The position numbers and the translations under genes are program-made. A stretch of 64,000 bases of DNA, from assembly GCF_000721265.1 (NCBI RefSeq), contig NZ_JOFZ01000012.1, positions 653,939 through 717,938 on the forward strand, given 5' to 3'. Shown piece after piece: positions 18,018 through 26,561 of the stretch. The stretch is from Streptomyces sp. NRRL F-5126 (GTDB lineage Bacteria; Actinomycetota; Actinomycetes; Streptomycetales; Streptomycetaceae). The stretch's first letter is position 1, and every line of letters begins with the position of its first letter. A model generated the notes under the pieces. That model was given only the letters and a program-made list of their open reading frames with translations. It was not told where the DNA came from and made no database searches.

Positions 18018-18540
18018 CTGCCACGGACCCGGCTGCCGCCAGGCCCCCGGACCCGCAAGGCCACGGGACCGCCAGGCCCCCGGACCCGCCGGGCCGCCGG
18101 GCCGCCAGGCCCCCGGACCCGCCAGGCCGCCGGGCCGCCGGACGCGCCGGGCCACAGGACCGCCAAGCCGCCAAGCCCCCGCACCCGCCGGGCCACAGGA
18201 CCGCCAAGCCGCCAGGCCGCCAGGCCCCCGGACCCGGAAGGCCACGGGACCGCCAGGCCCCCGGACCCGCCGGGCCGCCGGGCCGCCGGACCCGCCAGGC
18301 CCCCGGACCGCCAAGCCGCCAGGCCCCCGCACCCGCCGGGCCCCCGGACCGCCAAGCCGCCAGGCCCCCGCACCCGCCGGGCCCCCGAACCGCCAAGCCG
18401 CCAGGCCCCCGCACCCGCCGGGCCCCCGAACCGCCAAGCCGCCAGGCCTCCAGGCCCCCGGACCCGCCGGGCCACGGGACCGCCAAGCCGCCAGGCCGCC
18501 GGACCGCCGGACCCGCCAGGCCGCCGGGATCCGCGGACCG
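18018..18540. repeat. Non-coding GC-rich tandem repeats downstream of pcaB
   Basis: The stretch between pcaB (ends 17962) and ppdK (ends 18829) holds no gene. About 520 bases are built from variants of CCGCCAGGCCCCCGGACCCG. The cleanest part is a 41-base unit beginning CCGCCAAGCC at 18308, 18349 and 18390 and starting again at 18431. Since 41 is not a multiple of three, the array is not shaped by coding, and long ORFs on both strands here are by-products of the composition. Three strong hairpins follow. Confidence 0.85.
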
Positions 18541-18670
18541 CTCGGACCCGAAGGACCGCTCTGCCCAGGGCCGCTCAGCCGGCCGGGCCACGGACGATTC
18601 CAGTACCGAAGCGCCCACCGGGGCGCCTCGGGGCCGTCGGGCCGCCCGGCTGCCAGGCGTCGCCGGGAAC

Positions 18671-18708
18671 ACATGAGGCGGGCGCCCCGCACGGCGCCCG
18701 CCTCATGT
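18671..18708. terminator. Perfect 16-bp hairpin
   Basis: Arms at 18671-18686 and 18693-18708 (ACATGAGGCGGGCGCC and its exact complement) around a six-base loop. It is a strong, bidirectional terminator candidate between the repeat array and ppdK. Confidence 0.75.
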
Positions 18709-18710
18709 GG

Positions 18711-18765
18711 ACCGGGGCCGGTCCGTCCGCGTCGGTGAGGGATGTCGCGGACGGCCGGCCCCGGT
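18711..18765. terminator. Long hairpin with one bulge
   Basis: Arms at 18711-18731 and 18746-18765 pair over 20 bp with a single bulged T and a 14-base loop. It starts two bases after the preceding hairpin, making back-to-back terminators. Confidence 0.7.
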
Positions 18766-18792
18766 GGCTCTCGCGTGCGGCGCGAAGTGGCC

Positions 18793-18822
18793 GGAGCCCG
18801 GGCGGTCGGGGGCCCGGGCTCC
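18793..18822 (-). terminator. ppdK terminator hairpin
   Basis: Perfect 11-bp stem GGAGCCCGGGC (18793-18803) / GCCCGGGCTCC (18812-18822), eight-base loop, seven bases after the ppdK stop codon on the transcribed side. Confidence 0.8.
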
Positions 18823-18828
18823 GCCCGG

Positions 18829-21606
18829 TCAGCCGGCCCGCTGCGCGTCCATCACCGCCGCGCGGCCCGCCTCCAGGCGGGCCACCGGGATGCGGAACGG
18901 GGAGCAGGACACGTAGTCGAGACCCACCTCGTGGAAGAAGTGCACGGACTCGGGGTCGCCGCCGTGCTCACCGCAGATGCCGAGCTTCAGGCCCGGCCGG
19001 GTGGCGCGGCCGGCCTCCGCCGCGTTGCGCACCAGCGCGCCGACCCCGTCGCGGTCGATGGTCTCGAACGGCGAGACGCCGAAGATGCCCTTCTCCAGGT
19101 AGGCGGTGAAGAAGCTGGCCTCCACGTCGTCGCGGCTGAAGCCCCACACGGTCTGCGTGAGGTCGTTGGTGCCGAACGAGAAGAACTCGGCGGCCTCGGC
19201 GATCTGGCCGGCCGTCAGCGCGGCGCGCGGCAGCTCGATCATCGTGCCGAGCGCCAGCTTCAGTTCGACGCCCGTGGCCTGCTCGACCTCCGCGATGACG
19301 CGCTCGGCCTCGTCCCGTACGATCTCCAGCTCCTGCACGGTGCCGACCAGCGGGATCATCACCTCGGCGCGCGGGTCGCCCTTGGCGGCCTTCCGCTGCG
19401 CCGCGGCCTCGGCGATCGCCCGTACCTGCATGCCGAACAGGCCGGGTACGACCAGGCCGAGCCGCACGCCGCGCAGGCCCAGCATGGGGTTCTGCTCGTG
19501 CAGCTTGTGCACGGCCTGCAGCAGGCGCAGGTCGTTCTCGTGCGGGTCCTTGCGCGCCTCGGCGAGCGCGACCCGCACGGACAGCTCCGTGATGTCGGGC
19601 AGGAACTCGTGCAGCGGCGGGTCGAGCAGCCTGACGGTGACGGGCAGCCCGTCCATCGCCTCGAACAGCTCGACGAAGTCGGCCTTCTGCAGCGGCAGGA
19701 GGCTGCCGAGCGCCTGCTCGCGCTCCTCGTCGGTGTCCGCGAGGATCAGCCGCTCGACCATCTCGCGGCGCTCGCCGAGGAACATGTGCTCCGTGCGGCA
19801 CAGGCCGACGCCCTGGGCGCCGAAGCGCCGTGCGCGCAGGGCGTCCTCGGTGTTGTCGGCGTTGGCCCTGACGCGGAGCCTGCGCCTGCGGTCCGCGTAC
19901 GCCATCATGCGGTGCACGGACTCGACGAGTTCGCCGGCCTCCTCGGCCCCCGCGTGCATCCGGCCCTCGAAGTACTCGACGACGGGCGACGGCACGACGG
20001 GCACCTCGCCGAGGTAGACCTTGCCGGTCGAGCCGTCGATGGAGATGACGTCGCCCTCCTCGACGACCTTCGAACCGACGCTGAGGCAGCGCCTCTTGGT
20101 GTCGACCTCCAGCTCCTCCGCGCCGCACACGCATGTCTTGCCCATACCGCGCGCGACGACGGCCGCGTGGGAGGTCTTGCCGCCGCGCGAGGTGAGGATG
20201 CCCTCGGCGGCGATCATGCCCTCCAGGTCGTCCGGGTTGGTCTCGCGCCGTACGAGGATGACCTTCTCACCGGAGCGCGACCACTTGATCGCGGTGTACG
20301 AGTCGAAGACGGCCTTGCCGACGGCGGCACCGGGTGACGCGGCGATGCCGCGGCCGAGCAGCTCGCGCTTGGCGTCGTCGTCGAAGCGCGGGAACATCAG
20401 CTGGGCCAGCTGCGCGCCGTTGACCCGGCGCAGCGCCTCGGCCTCGTCGATGAGGCCCTGGTCGACGAGTTGCGTCGCGATGCGGAAGGCCGCGCCGGCG
20501 GTGCGCTTGCCGACACGCGTCTGCAGCATCCACAGCTTGCCGCGCTGGATGGTGAACTCGATGTCGCACAGGTCGAGGTAGTGGTTCTCCAGCGTCTCCA
20601 TGATCTGCATCAGCTGGTCGTACGACGCCTTGTCGATGGTCTCCAGCTGCGCGAGCGGCACGGTGTTGCGGATGCCGGCGACGACGTCCTCGCCCTGCGC
20701 GTTCTGCAGGTAGTCCCCGTAGACGCCCTGGTGGCCGCTGGCGGGGTCGCGCGTGAAGGCGACGCCCGTGCCGGAGTCGGGGCCGAGGTTGCCGAAGACC
20801 ATCGCCACGATGTTGACCGCGGTGCCGAGGTCTCCGGGGATGCGTTCCTGGCGCCGGTAGAGCTTGGCGCGGTCGGTGTTCCAGGACTCGAAGACGGAGC
20901 GTACGGCGAGGTCCATCTGCTCGCGCGGGTCCTGCGGGAAGTCGCGGTCCGCCTCGCGGGAGACGATCTTCTTGAAGACCTTGACCAGCTTCCGCAGGTC
21001 CGCCGCGTCGAGGTCGACGTCCGTCGCGGCGCCCCGCGCGCGTTTCGCCTCGTCGAGCGCGTCCTCGAACAGGTCGCCCTCGACGCCGAGCACGGTCGTG
21101 CCGAACATCTGGATCAGGCGGCGGTAGGAGTCCCAGGCGAAGCGCTCGTCGCCGGCCTGCGCGGCGAGGCCGGCGACCGAGTCGTCGGAGAGGCCGACGT
21201 TGAGAACCGTGTCCATCATGCCGGGCATGGAGAACTTGGCGCCCGAGCGCACGGAGACGAGCAGCGGGTCGTCGCTCTGGCCGAGCTTCTTGCCCATGGT
21301 CTCCTCAAGCGCCGCGAGGTGCGCACTCACCTCGCGGCGCAGCGTGCCGGGTTCGCTGCCGGAGTCCAGGTAGACCTTGCAGGCCTCGGTGGTGATGGTG
21401 AAGCCGGGCGGCACGGGCAGCTTGAGGTTGGTCATCTCGGCGAGGTTGGCGCCCTTGCCGCCGAGCAGCCCCTTCATGCCCTTGTTGCCCTCGGTGAAGT
21501 CGTAGACGTACTTCTCCGGCTTCTGCGGCTTCACCGCCCTCCCCGACTTCCCCTGCTTCTCCGCCTGCTTCTCCTGCTGCGCAGGCCGATCCTTGATTTC
21601 CGACAC
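18829..21606 (-). CDS. ppdK: Pyruvate, phosphate dikinase
   Basis: 925 residues. Interconverts pyruvate + ATP + phosphate with phosphoenolpyruvate + AMP + pyrophosphate. N-terminal ATP-grasp part (KGLLGGKGANLAEM, VPPGFTITTEAC), swivelling domain with the phosphorylated His in GGKTSHAAVVARGMG (near 480), and a C-terminal PEP/pyruvate barrel (ADNTEDALRARRFGAQGVGLCRTEHMF split over the hinge; GTNDLTQT; CGEHGGDP with the catalytic Cys). A 30-residue Lys/Gln-rich leader precedes the conserved YVYDFTEGNKGMKGLLGG. GTG start with GAGGAG nine bases upstream. It ends in a clear hairpin. Confidence 0.97.
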   Translation of the reverse strand: MSEIKDRPAQQEKQAEKQGKSGRAVKPQKPEKYVYDFTEGNKGMKGLLGGKGANLAEMTNLKLPVPPGFTITTEACKVYLDSGSEPGTLRREVSAHLAALEETMGKKLGQSDDPLLVSVRSGAKFSMPGMMDTVLNVGLSDDSVAGLAAQAGDERFAWDSYRRLIQMFGTTVLGVEGDLFEDALDEAKRARGAATDVDLDAADLRKLVKVFKKIVSREADRDFPQDPREQMDLAVRSVFESWNTDRAKLYRRQERIPGDLGTAVNIVAMVFGNLGPDSGTGVAFTRDPASGHQGVYGDYLQNAQGEDVVAGIRNTVPLAQLETIDKASYDQLMQIMETLENHYLDLCDIEFTIQRGKLWMLQTRVGKRTAGAAFRIATQLVDQGLIDEAEALRRVNGAQLAQLMFPRFDDDAKRELLGRGIAASPGAAVGKAVFDSYTAIKWSRSGEKVILVRRETNPDDLEGMIAAEGILTSRGGKTSHAAVVARGMGKTCVCGAEELEVDTKRRCLSVGSKVVEEGDVISIDGSTGKVYLGEVPVVPSPVVEYFEGRMHAGAEEAGELVESVHRMMAYADRRRRLRVRANADNTEDALRARRFGAQGVGLCRTEHMFLGERREMVERLILADTDEEREQALGSLLPLQKADFVELFEAMDGLPVTVRLLDPPLHEFLPDITELSVRVALAEARKDPHENDLRLLQAVHKLHEQNPMLGLRGVRLGLVVPGLFGMQVRAIAEAAAQRKAAKGDPRAEVMIPLVGTVQELEIVRDEAERVIAEVEQATGVELKLALGTMIELPRAALTAGQIAEAAEFFSFGTNDLTQTVWGFSRDDVEASFFTAYLEKGIFGVSPFETIDRDGVGALVRNAAEAGRATRPGLKLGICGEHGGDPESVHFFHEVGLDYVSCSPFRIPVARLEAGRAAVMDAQRAG

Positions 21607-21946
21607 GGGTCTCGACTCCTCGGGACGCGGTGGCTGCCCTGACGGCGAGGAACATACCCAGATCGAAGGCTTCCGGGGACGTCCACCTTTCTGTCATACG
21701 GCCATAACCACCCGTCCGCCACCGGATCGGAGGTGATCACCGCCGGACCGGCTTCTTCCCGGCTCTTCAGGACGCGAAGGGGCGATGACCTCGCCATGAC
21801 CCAAAGCGCTCACATGAGCAGTGACAACGACGTCTGAGTTCAGGTGTCGAACGCGGAATCCGTGGCACTGGGTGCCACCCGTTTGGGACTCGCAGACAGC
21901 CTTTCGGCGCTCGTTTGAGCAAACTGTGTATCATGCGTGGCGAATA
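21607..21946. promoter_or_regulatory. Gene-free stretch upstream of ppdK
   Basis: 340 bases with no convincing gene. It contains a perfect six-bp palindrome pair GTGGCA/TGCCAC at 21862-21878, usable either as the terminator of the membrane protein gene that ends at 21947 or as an operator in the ppdK upstream region. A GTTTGAGCAAAC near-palindrome lies at about 21924. On the minus strand TGATACACAGT near 21935 resembles a -10 region, but no promoter can be assigned with confidence. Confidence 0.4.
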
Positions 21947-22468
21947 TCACGTGCCTGATGGCCGGAAACGGGCGGTGCGGCTGGGCCAGGTGCCGAGCGC
22001 GGCTCCCACTCCGAGCAGCGCCATCAGCAGCGCGACGACGAGGGCCGTCGTGCGGTGGCGTGCGAGGTCGAGGACGCTCTGGTCGAGGGCCGCGGCGGGC
22101 TGCGCGCCCGCCGGGTCCGAGGCGTCGTAGACGACGGTCGTCGCGATCGACAGGTCCGCGCCGGCCTTGCCGTGCGGCACGTACAGAAAGGACGCGACGG
22201 GCTTCTCGCGCACCAGCCGGGACCGGCCGCGCGCGTCCGTGAAGTCGAGCCGGACGGCCTCCGTGGAGCACGAGTACGAGCGGCGGCCGCCCCCGCAGTG
22301 CGTCATGACGCGTGCCTCGCCGGCGGCGTGCACGCCGTGCGCCCGCAGGTCGGCCAGGTGGGCGCGCCCGCCGGCCACGGACACCGCCGTCCCCGCGAGC
22401 GACAGGATGCCGAGCAGCCCGATCACGCCCGCGAGAACGGGCTTCCACCACAGCCGTATCCGCCCCAT
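21947..22468 (-). CDS. DUF3592-like membrane protein with two helices
   Basis: 173 residues: an N-terminal helix (VLAGVIGLLGILSLAGTAVSVA), a soluble part of about 90 residues with three Cys (THCGGGRRSYSCSTEAVRLDF, plus VREKPVASFLYVPHGKAGADL), and a C-terminal helix (TTALVVALLMALLGVGAALGTW). This helix-barrel-helix plan is that of DUF3592 proteins, whose function is unknown. The soluble part would lie outside the membrane. The closest gene on the same strand is the aldo/keto reductase upstream (52 bases), so co-transcription is possible. Confidence 0.75.
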   Translation of the reverse strand: MGRIRLWWKPVLAGVIGLLGILSLAGTAVSVAGGRAHLADLRAHGVHAAGEARVMTHCGGGRRSYSCSTEAVRLDFTDARGRSRLVREKPVASFLYVPHGKAGADLSIATTVVYDASDPAGAQPAAALDQSVLDLARHRTTALVVALLMALLGVGAALGTWPSRTARFRPSGT

Positions 22469-22519
22469 GGCGTCTCCCCCCTCGACGCCACCAACCTGGC
22501 GGCGGTGCGGCTCGCGGCG

Positions 22520-23566
22520 TCAGCGGGCGGGGCCGTGCAGCGCCCTGTCCGGGGCGCCGAAGCGCTCGGAGGCCGAGTCCGCCTGGTGCCAGTGCGGGTA
22601 GATCAGGTCGGGCGCGCTGACCTTGTCGAGCCGGTCGACGTCCTCCCGCGAGAGCGCCACCTCGGCGGCGCCGAGGTTGTCGGCCAGCTGCTCGTCCTTG
22701 CGCGCGCCGATGACCAGCGACGTGACGCCCGGCTTGGCGAGCAGGTACGCGAGCGAGATCCGGGCGGGCGATGCGCCGTGCGCGGACGCGATGTCGACGA
22801 CCGTCTCGATGGTGTCGTACAGCTTCTCCTCGTCGCGTACGGGCGGCTCGCTCCACTCGGTGAGGTGCCTGCCCTCGCTCGCCTGCTGCCCGCGCCGGTA
22901 CTTGCCGGACAGCAGGCCGCCGGCGAGCGGACTCCAGACCATGATGCCGAGCCCCTGGTCGAGGGAGAGGGGGACGAGTTCGTACTCGGCGTCCCTCGAC
23001 TCCAGCGAGTAGTAGATCTGGTTGCTGACGAAGCGCTGGTAGCCGTGGGCGTCGGCGACGGCCAGCGCCTTCATCAGCTGCCAGCCCGCGTAGTTGGAGA
23101 CGCCGAGGTAGCGGACCTTCCCCGAGCGCACGAGCGTGTCGAGCGCCTCCAGGGTCTCCTCGAGCGGCGTCTGCCCGTCCCACTCGTGGACGTGGTAGAT
23201 GTCGAGGTGGTCGGTGCCGAGGCGGCGCAGGCTGCGCTCGACCTGGTCCACGATGTGCAGCCGGGACAGGCCCTGGTCGTTGGGGCCCTCCCCCATCCTC
23301 ATGCGGACCTTGGACGACAGCAGCAGCCGGTCGCGGCGGCCGGCGATCGCCTGCCCGACGATCTCCTCGGAGGCGCCGTCCGAGTACATGTTGGCCGTGT
23401 CGACGAGGTTCACGCCCGCGTCGAGGCACATGTCTATCTGGCGCTTGGCGCCCTCGACGCCGGTGGCGCCCAGTACGCCGAAGCCGCCCTTGCCGCCGAA
23501 GGTCATGGTGCCCATGGAGAGCGCGGAGACGCGCAGACCGGACCTCCCGAGCTGCCTGTACTGCAT
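22520..23566 (-). CDS. Aldo/keto reductase
   Basis: 348-residue NADPH-dependent reductase with the TIM barrel of the family. The catalytic tetrad is visible: Asp and Tyr in VDTANMYSDG, Lys in LLLSSKVRM, His in IYHVHEWDG. SNQIYYSLESRDAEYELVP and the cofactor-binding VIGARKDEQLADNLGA are also typical of the YajO/YhdN group. The carbonyl substrate is unknown. The ATG has AGAGGGACC in front. A long perfect hairpin separates it from dusB, so it probably has its own promoter. Confidence 0.92.
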   Translation of the reverse strand: MQYRQLGRSGLRVSALSMGTMTFGGKGGFGVLGATGVEGAKRQIDMCLDAGVNLVDTANMYSDGASEEIVGQAIAGRRDRLLLSSKVRMRMGEGPNDQGLSRLHIVDQVERSLRRLGTDHLDIYHVHEWDGQTPLEETLEALDTLVRSGKVRYLGVSNYAGWQLMKALAVADAHGYQRFVSNQIYYSLESRDAEYELVPLSLDQGLGIMVWSPLAGGLLSGKYRRGQQASEGRHLTEWSEPPVRDEEKLYDTIETVVDIASAHGASPARISLAYLLAKPGVTSLVIGARKDEQLADNLGAAEVALSREDVDRLDKVSAPDLIYPHWHQADSASERFGAPDRALHGPAR

Positions 23567-23583
23567 CGTGGTCCCTCTCGATC

Positions 23584-23632
23584 GGTAGACGTCCGGGGGG
23601 CCGGAGGCATCCGGTCCCCCCGGACGTCTACC
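23584..23632 (-). terminator. Very long hairpin between dusB and the aldo/keto reductase
   Basis: Perfect 17-bp arms at 23584-23600 (GGTAGACGTCCGGGGGG) and 23616-23632, around a 15-base loop that itself pairs CCGGA/TCCGG. It lies after dusB and 18 bases before the reductase start. A terminator for dusB is the simple reading; because it abuts the next gene it could also act in the 5' leader of that mRNA. Confidence 0.75.
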
Positions 23633-23701
23633 ACCCTGGACGGGCGCGAACCGCCGCCGGGCGCACGCCCCAGGCCTCGGAGTGCGGGCCCGGCCCCGGG
23701 C

Positions 23702-24880
23702 TCAGCCTCCGGAGGTGTCGAGCTCCGCGCCCGCGTCCACGGCCGTGTAGTCGTACGGGTCGCGCAGCCAGCCGTCGGGCAGGACCACGCGGTTGTTGCC
23801 CGACGAGCGGCCGCGCGGGCCGTCCGCGCCGGCCGGCCAGGGCTGGTCCAGGTCGAGTCCTTCGAGCAGTTCGTCGAGTTGCGCGAGAGACGACGTCACC
23901 GCCAGCTTCCTGCGCAGCTCGGAGCCGACGGAGAAGCCCTTCAGGTACCAGGCGACATGCTTGCGGAAGTCGACCACGCCCCGCGACTCGTCCCCGAGCC
24001 ACTCCCCCAGCAGCGTGGCGTGGCGGCGCATGACGGCCGCGACCTCGCGCAGCGCGGGCCGCGCCGCCGCGCCCGTGCCCTCGAACCCGGCCACCAGGTC
24101 CGCGAACAGCCAGGGGCGCCCAAGGCAGCCGCGGCCGACGACCACGCCGTCGCACCCGGTCTCGCGCACCATGCGCAGCGCGTCCTCGGCCGACCAGATG
24201 TCGCCGTTGCCGAGTACGGGAATCTCCGGCACGTGCTCCTTGAGGCGGGCGATGGCGTCCCAGTCGGCCGTGCCGCCGTAGTGCTGGGCCGCGGTCCTGC
24301 CGTGCAGGGCGATCGCCGTGATGCCCTCGTCGACGGCGATGCGGCCTGCGTCCAGGCACGTGAGGTGGTCGTCGTCGATGCCCTTGCGCATCTTCATCGT
24401 GACGGGCAGCGCTCCCGCGCTCGCCACGGCCTCGTGCAGGATCGCGCGCAGCAGGGGACGCTTGTACGGGAGCGCGGAACCGCCGCCCTTGCGGGTCACC
24501 TTGGGCACCGGGCAGCCGAAGTTGAGGTCGATGTGGTCGGCGAGGTCCTCGTCGACGATCATGCGGACCGCCTTGCCGACGGTCACCGGGTCGACGCCGT
24601 AGAGCTGGATCGAGCGCGGCGTCTCGTCCGGAGTGAAGCGGATCAGCCGCATGGTCTTGTCGTTGCGCTCGACCAGCGCGCGTGTGGTGATCATCTCACT
24701 CACGAAGAGCCCTTTGCCGCCCGTGAACTCCCGGCACAGGGTGCGGAAGGGGGCGTTGGTGATGCCCGCCATCGGCGCGAGGACCACGGGCGGGCTCACG
24801 GCGTGCGGGCCGATGGCCAGGGATGCGGCCGCTCCTGGCGCTGATGCGGGCGCGGGTGCGGTGGGCGTCTGGCTGGTCAT
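23702..24880 (-). CDS. dusB: tRNA-dihydrouridine synthase
   Basis: 392 residues. FMN enzyme that reduces uridines in the tRNA D-loop. FMN barrel motifs: LAPMAGITNAPFR (35-46), catalytic Cys123 in LNFGCPVPKVTRKGGG, MKMRKG, IALHGRTAAQHY, VLGNGDIWSAEDA and GVVVGRGCLGRPW. The C-terminal helical domain follows; the last 50 residues (from RGRSSGNN) are poorly conserved. ATG at 24880 (MTSQTPTAPAP) is chosen; two further in-frame starts lie up to 39 bases upstream, none with a good ribosome site. Confidence 0.93.
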   Translation of the reverse strand: MTSQTPTAPAPASAPGAAASLAIGPHAVSPPVVLAPMAGITNAPFRTLCREFTGGKGLFVSEMITTRALVERNDKTMRLIRFTPDETPRSIQLYGVDPVTVGKAVRMIVDEDLADHIDLNFGCPVPKVTRKGGGSALPYKRPLLRAILHEAVASAGALPVTMKMRKGIDDDHLTCLDAGRIAVDEGITAIALHGRTAAQHYGGTADWDAIARLKEHVPEIPVLGNGDIWSAEDALRMVRETGCDGVVVGRGCLGRPWLFADLVAGFEGTGAAARPALREVAAVMRRHATLLGEWLGDESRGVVDFRKHVAWYLKGFSVGSELRRKLAVTSSLAQLDELLEGLDLDQPWPAGADGPRGRSSGNNRVVLPDGWLRDPYDYTAVDAGAELDTSGG

Positions 24881-24955
24881 GCGCCCCATTGTCGCGTATC
24901 GCGCGGCGTATCCGTCCACGAGCCGGTGTCAGGACCCCGGAAGCGGGTGGGTGAT

Positions 24956-24968
24956 ACAACGAGGTTGT
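24956..24968. promoter_or_regulatory. Small palindrome in the first MFS promoter region
   Basis: ACAAC-GAG-GTTGT lies 23 bases before the MFS start codon, in the 110-base space between dusB and the MFS gene. A TACTAT hexamer (24979-24984) that could be a -10 box lies seven bases before the ATG, suggesting a leaderless message. An operator function is only inferred. Confidence 0.35.
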
Positions 24969-24990
24969 TAGTTTTGCGTACTATCGATGT

Positions 24991-26475
24991 ATGCCCGAGC
25001 TCAGCCACAGACGGCGGATGCTGGTGCTCGCGATCTGCTGCCTGAGTCTGCTGATCGTGAGCCTCGACAACACCGTCCTCAATGTCGCCCTCCCCTCCAT
25101 GCAGCGAGAACTCCACGCGGGCGTCTCAGGACTCCAGTGGACGATCGACGCCTACACCCTGGTGCTCGCCTCGCTGCTGATGCTCTCGGGCTCCACCGCG
25201 GACCGGATCGGACGGCGCCGGGTCTTCGCGACGGGCCTCGTGATCTTCACGCTCGGGTCGCTGCTCTGCTCCCTCGCGCCGAACCTCGAAGCCCTGGTCG
25301 TCTTCCGGATGGTGCAGGCCGTCGGCGGGTCGATGCTCAACCCCGTGGCGATGTCGATCATCACCAACACGTTCACCGACCCGAGGGAGCGCGCCCGCGC
25401 CATCGGCGTGTGGGGCGGGGTCGTCGGCATCTCGATGGCGGCGGGCCCGCTCGTCGGCGGGTTGCTGGTGGACTCGGTCGGCTGGCGCTCGATCTTCTGG
25501 ATCAACCTGCCGATCGGTCTGGCGGCGCTGCTGCTCACCCTGCGGTTCGTGCCGGAGTCGCGGGCGGCGAAGGCCCGCAGGCCGGACCCCGTCGGGCAGT
25601 TGCTGGTCATCGGCGTGCTCGGGTCCGTGACGTACACGATCATCGAGGTGCCGTCGGCCGGCTGGTCCTCGCCGCTCATCGTCACCCTCGTCTGCGTCGC
25701 CGTGCTGTGCCTCGCCGCCCTGCTGCGCTACGAGCCTCGGCGCCACGAGCCCCTGATCGACCTGCGGTTCTTCCGCAGCGCACCGTTCAGCGGCGCGACG
25801 GCGATCGCGGTGTGCGCGTTCGCGGCGCTCGGCGGCTTCCTCTTCGTCAACACGCTCTACCTTCAGGAGGCGCGCGGGCTCAGCGCCCTGCACGCCGGCC
25901 TCTACCTGCTGCCGATGGCCGCGGTGACGGCGGTCTGCGCACCGCTGTCGGGCCGCCTCGTCGGCTCGCGCGGCCCGCGTCCCTCGCTGGTGATCGCGGG
26001 AGTCGGGATGACCCTTGGCGGCCTGCTGTTCACCGTCTTCGACGCGCAGGAGCACACCCCGCTGCTCTTCCTGTCGTACGTGACGTTCGGCATCGGGTTC
26101 GGCTGGGTGAACGCGCCGATCACCAATACCGCCGTCTCCGGCATGCCGCGCTCGCAGGCGGGCGTCGCGGCGGCCGTCGCCTCCACCAGCCGCCAGATCG
26201 GCTCGACGCTGGGCGTCGCCGTGCTCGGCGCGGTGCTGGGCGGCGGAGTCGCCGCGTCGGGCGGGCGCGGCCACGCGACGGCCGCGTACCTGCGGGCCTT
26301 CACGGACGCCGCGCGGCCCGCCTGGTGGATCCTGACGGCCTGCGGCCTCGCGGTGCTGGTGCTGGGCGTCGCGACGAGCGGCGACCGTGCCAGGCGCAGC
26401 GCGGCGCGCGCGGCGGCCCGCCTGGAAGGCGACGCGGAGCGCACGCAGGCCCGCGCGGGATCCGCCGCGTCCTGA
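24991..26475 (+). CDS. MFS multidrug efflux transporter, DHA2 (14-helix) type
   Basis: 494 residues, proton-drug antiporter of the EmrB/QacA group. Motif D1 SLDNTVLNVALPSMQRELHA in helix 1, WTIDAYTLVLASLLMLSG (helix 2), motif A GSTADRIGRRRVF, motif C GVVGISMAAGPLVGGLLVD in helix 5. The hydrophobic pattern continues to the C-terminus, which ends in a charged tail. No ribosome site precedes the ATG, in line with a leaderless transcript. The regulator is not obvious: the neighbouring XRE gene is convergent with it and faces the second MFS pump. Confidence 0.92.
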   Translation: MPELSHRRRMLVLAICCLSLLIVSLDNTVLNVALPSMQRELHAGVSGLQWTIDAYTLVLASLLMLSGSTADRIGRRRVFATGLVIFTLGSLLCSLAPNLEALVVFRMVQAVGGSMLNPVAMSIITNTFTDPRERARAIGVWGGVVGISMAAGPLVGGLLVDSVGWRSIFWINLPIGLAALLLTLRFVPESRAAKARRPDPVGQLLVIGVLGSVTYTIIEVPSAGWSSPLIVTLVCVAVLCLAALLRYEPRRHEPLIDLRFFRSAPFSGATAIAVCAFAALGGFLFVNTLYLQEARGLSALHAGLYLLPMAAVTAVCAPLSGRLVGSRGPRPSLVIAGVGMTLGGLLFTVFDAQEHTPLLFLSYVTFGIGFGWVNAPITNTAVSGMPRSQAGVAAAVASTSRQIGSTLGVAVLGAVLGGGVAASGGRGHATAAYLRAFTDAARPAWWILTACGLAVLVLGVATSGDRARRSAARAAARLEGDAERTQARAGSAAS

Positions 26476-26561
26476 GGGGCCGCCCGCCCTTGTGGCGGGG
26501 CGCGCTTACGGGCGTCAGGCGTACGCGCGATCAGGCGCAGGCGCGGTCAAGCGTACGCGCG

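Noticed and set aside
18018..18540. Repeat array considered as a CRISPR
   Set aside because: No unique spacers between units, unit too degenerate, no cas genes.
17853..18692. Repetitive 279-codon minus-strand frame (GGLAAWR-type repeats) and similar frames on both strands
   Set aside because: Arises from the tandem repeats; the 41-base period is not a multiple of three and all frames are open, so no protein is supported.
21862..21878. GTGGCACTGGGTGCCAC considered as a CIRCE-like heat-shock element
   Set aside because: The spacer is five bases, not nine, and the half-site does not match; kept only as a small palindrome.
22055..24844. 929-codon plus-strand frame
   Set aside because: Shadow of the aldo/keto reductase and dusB.
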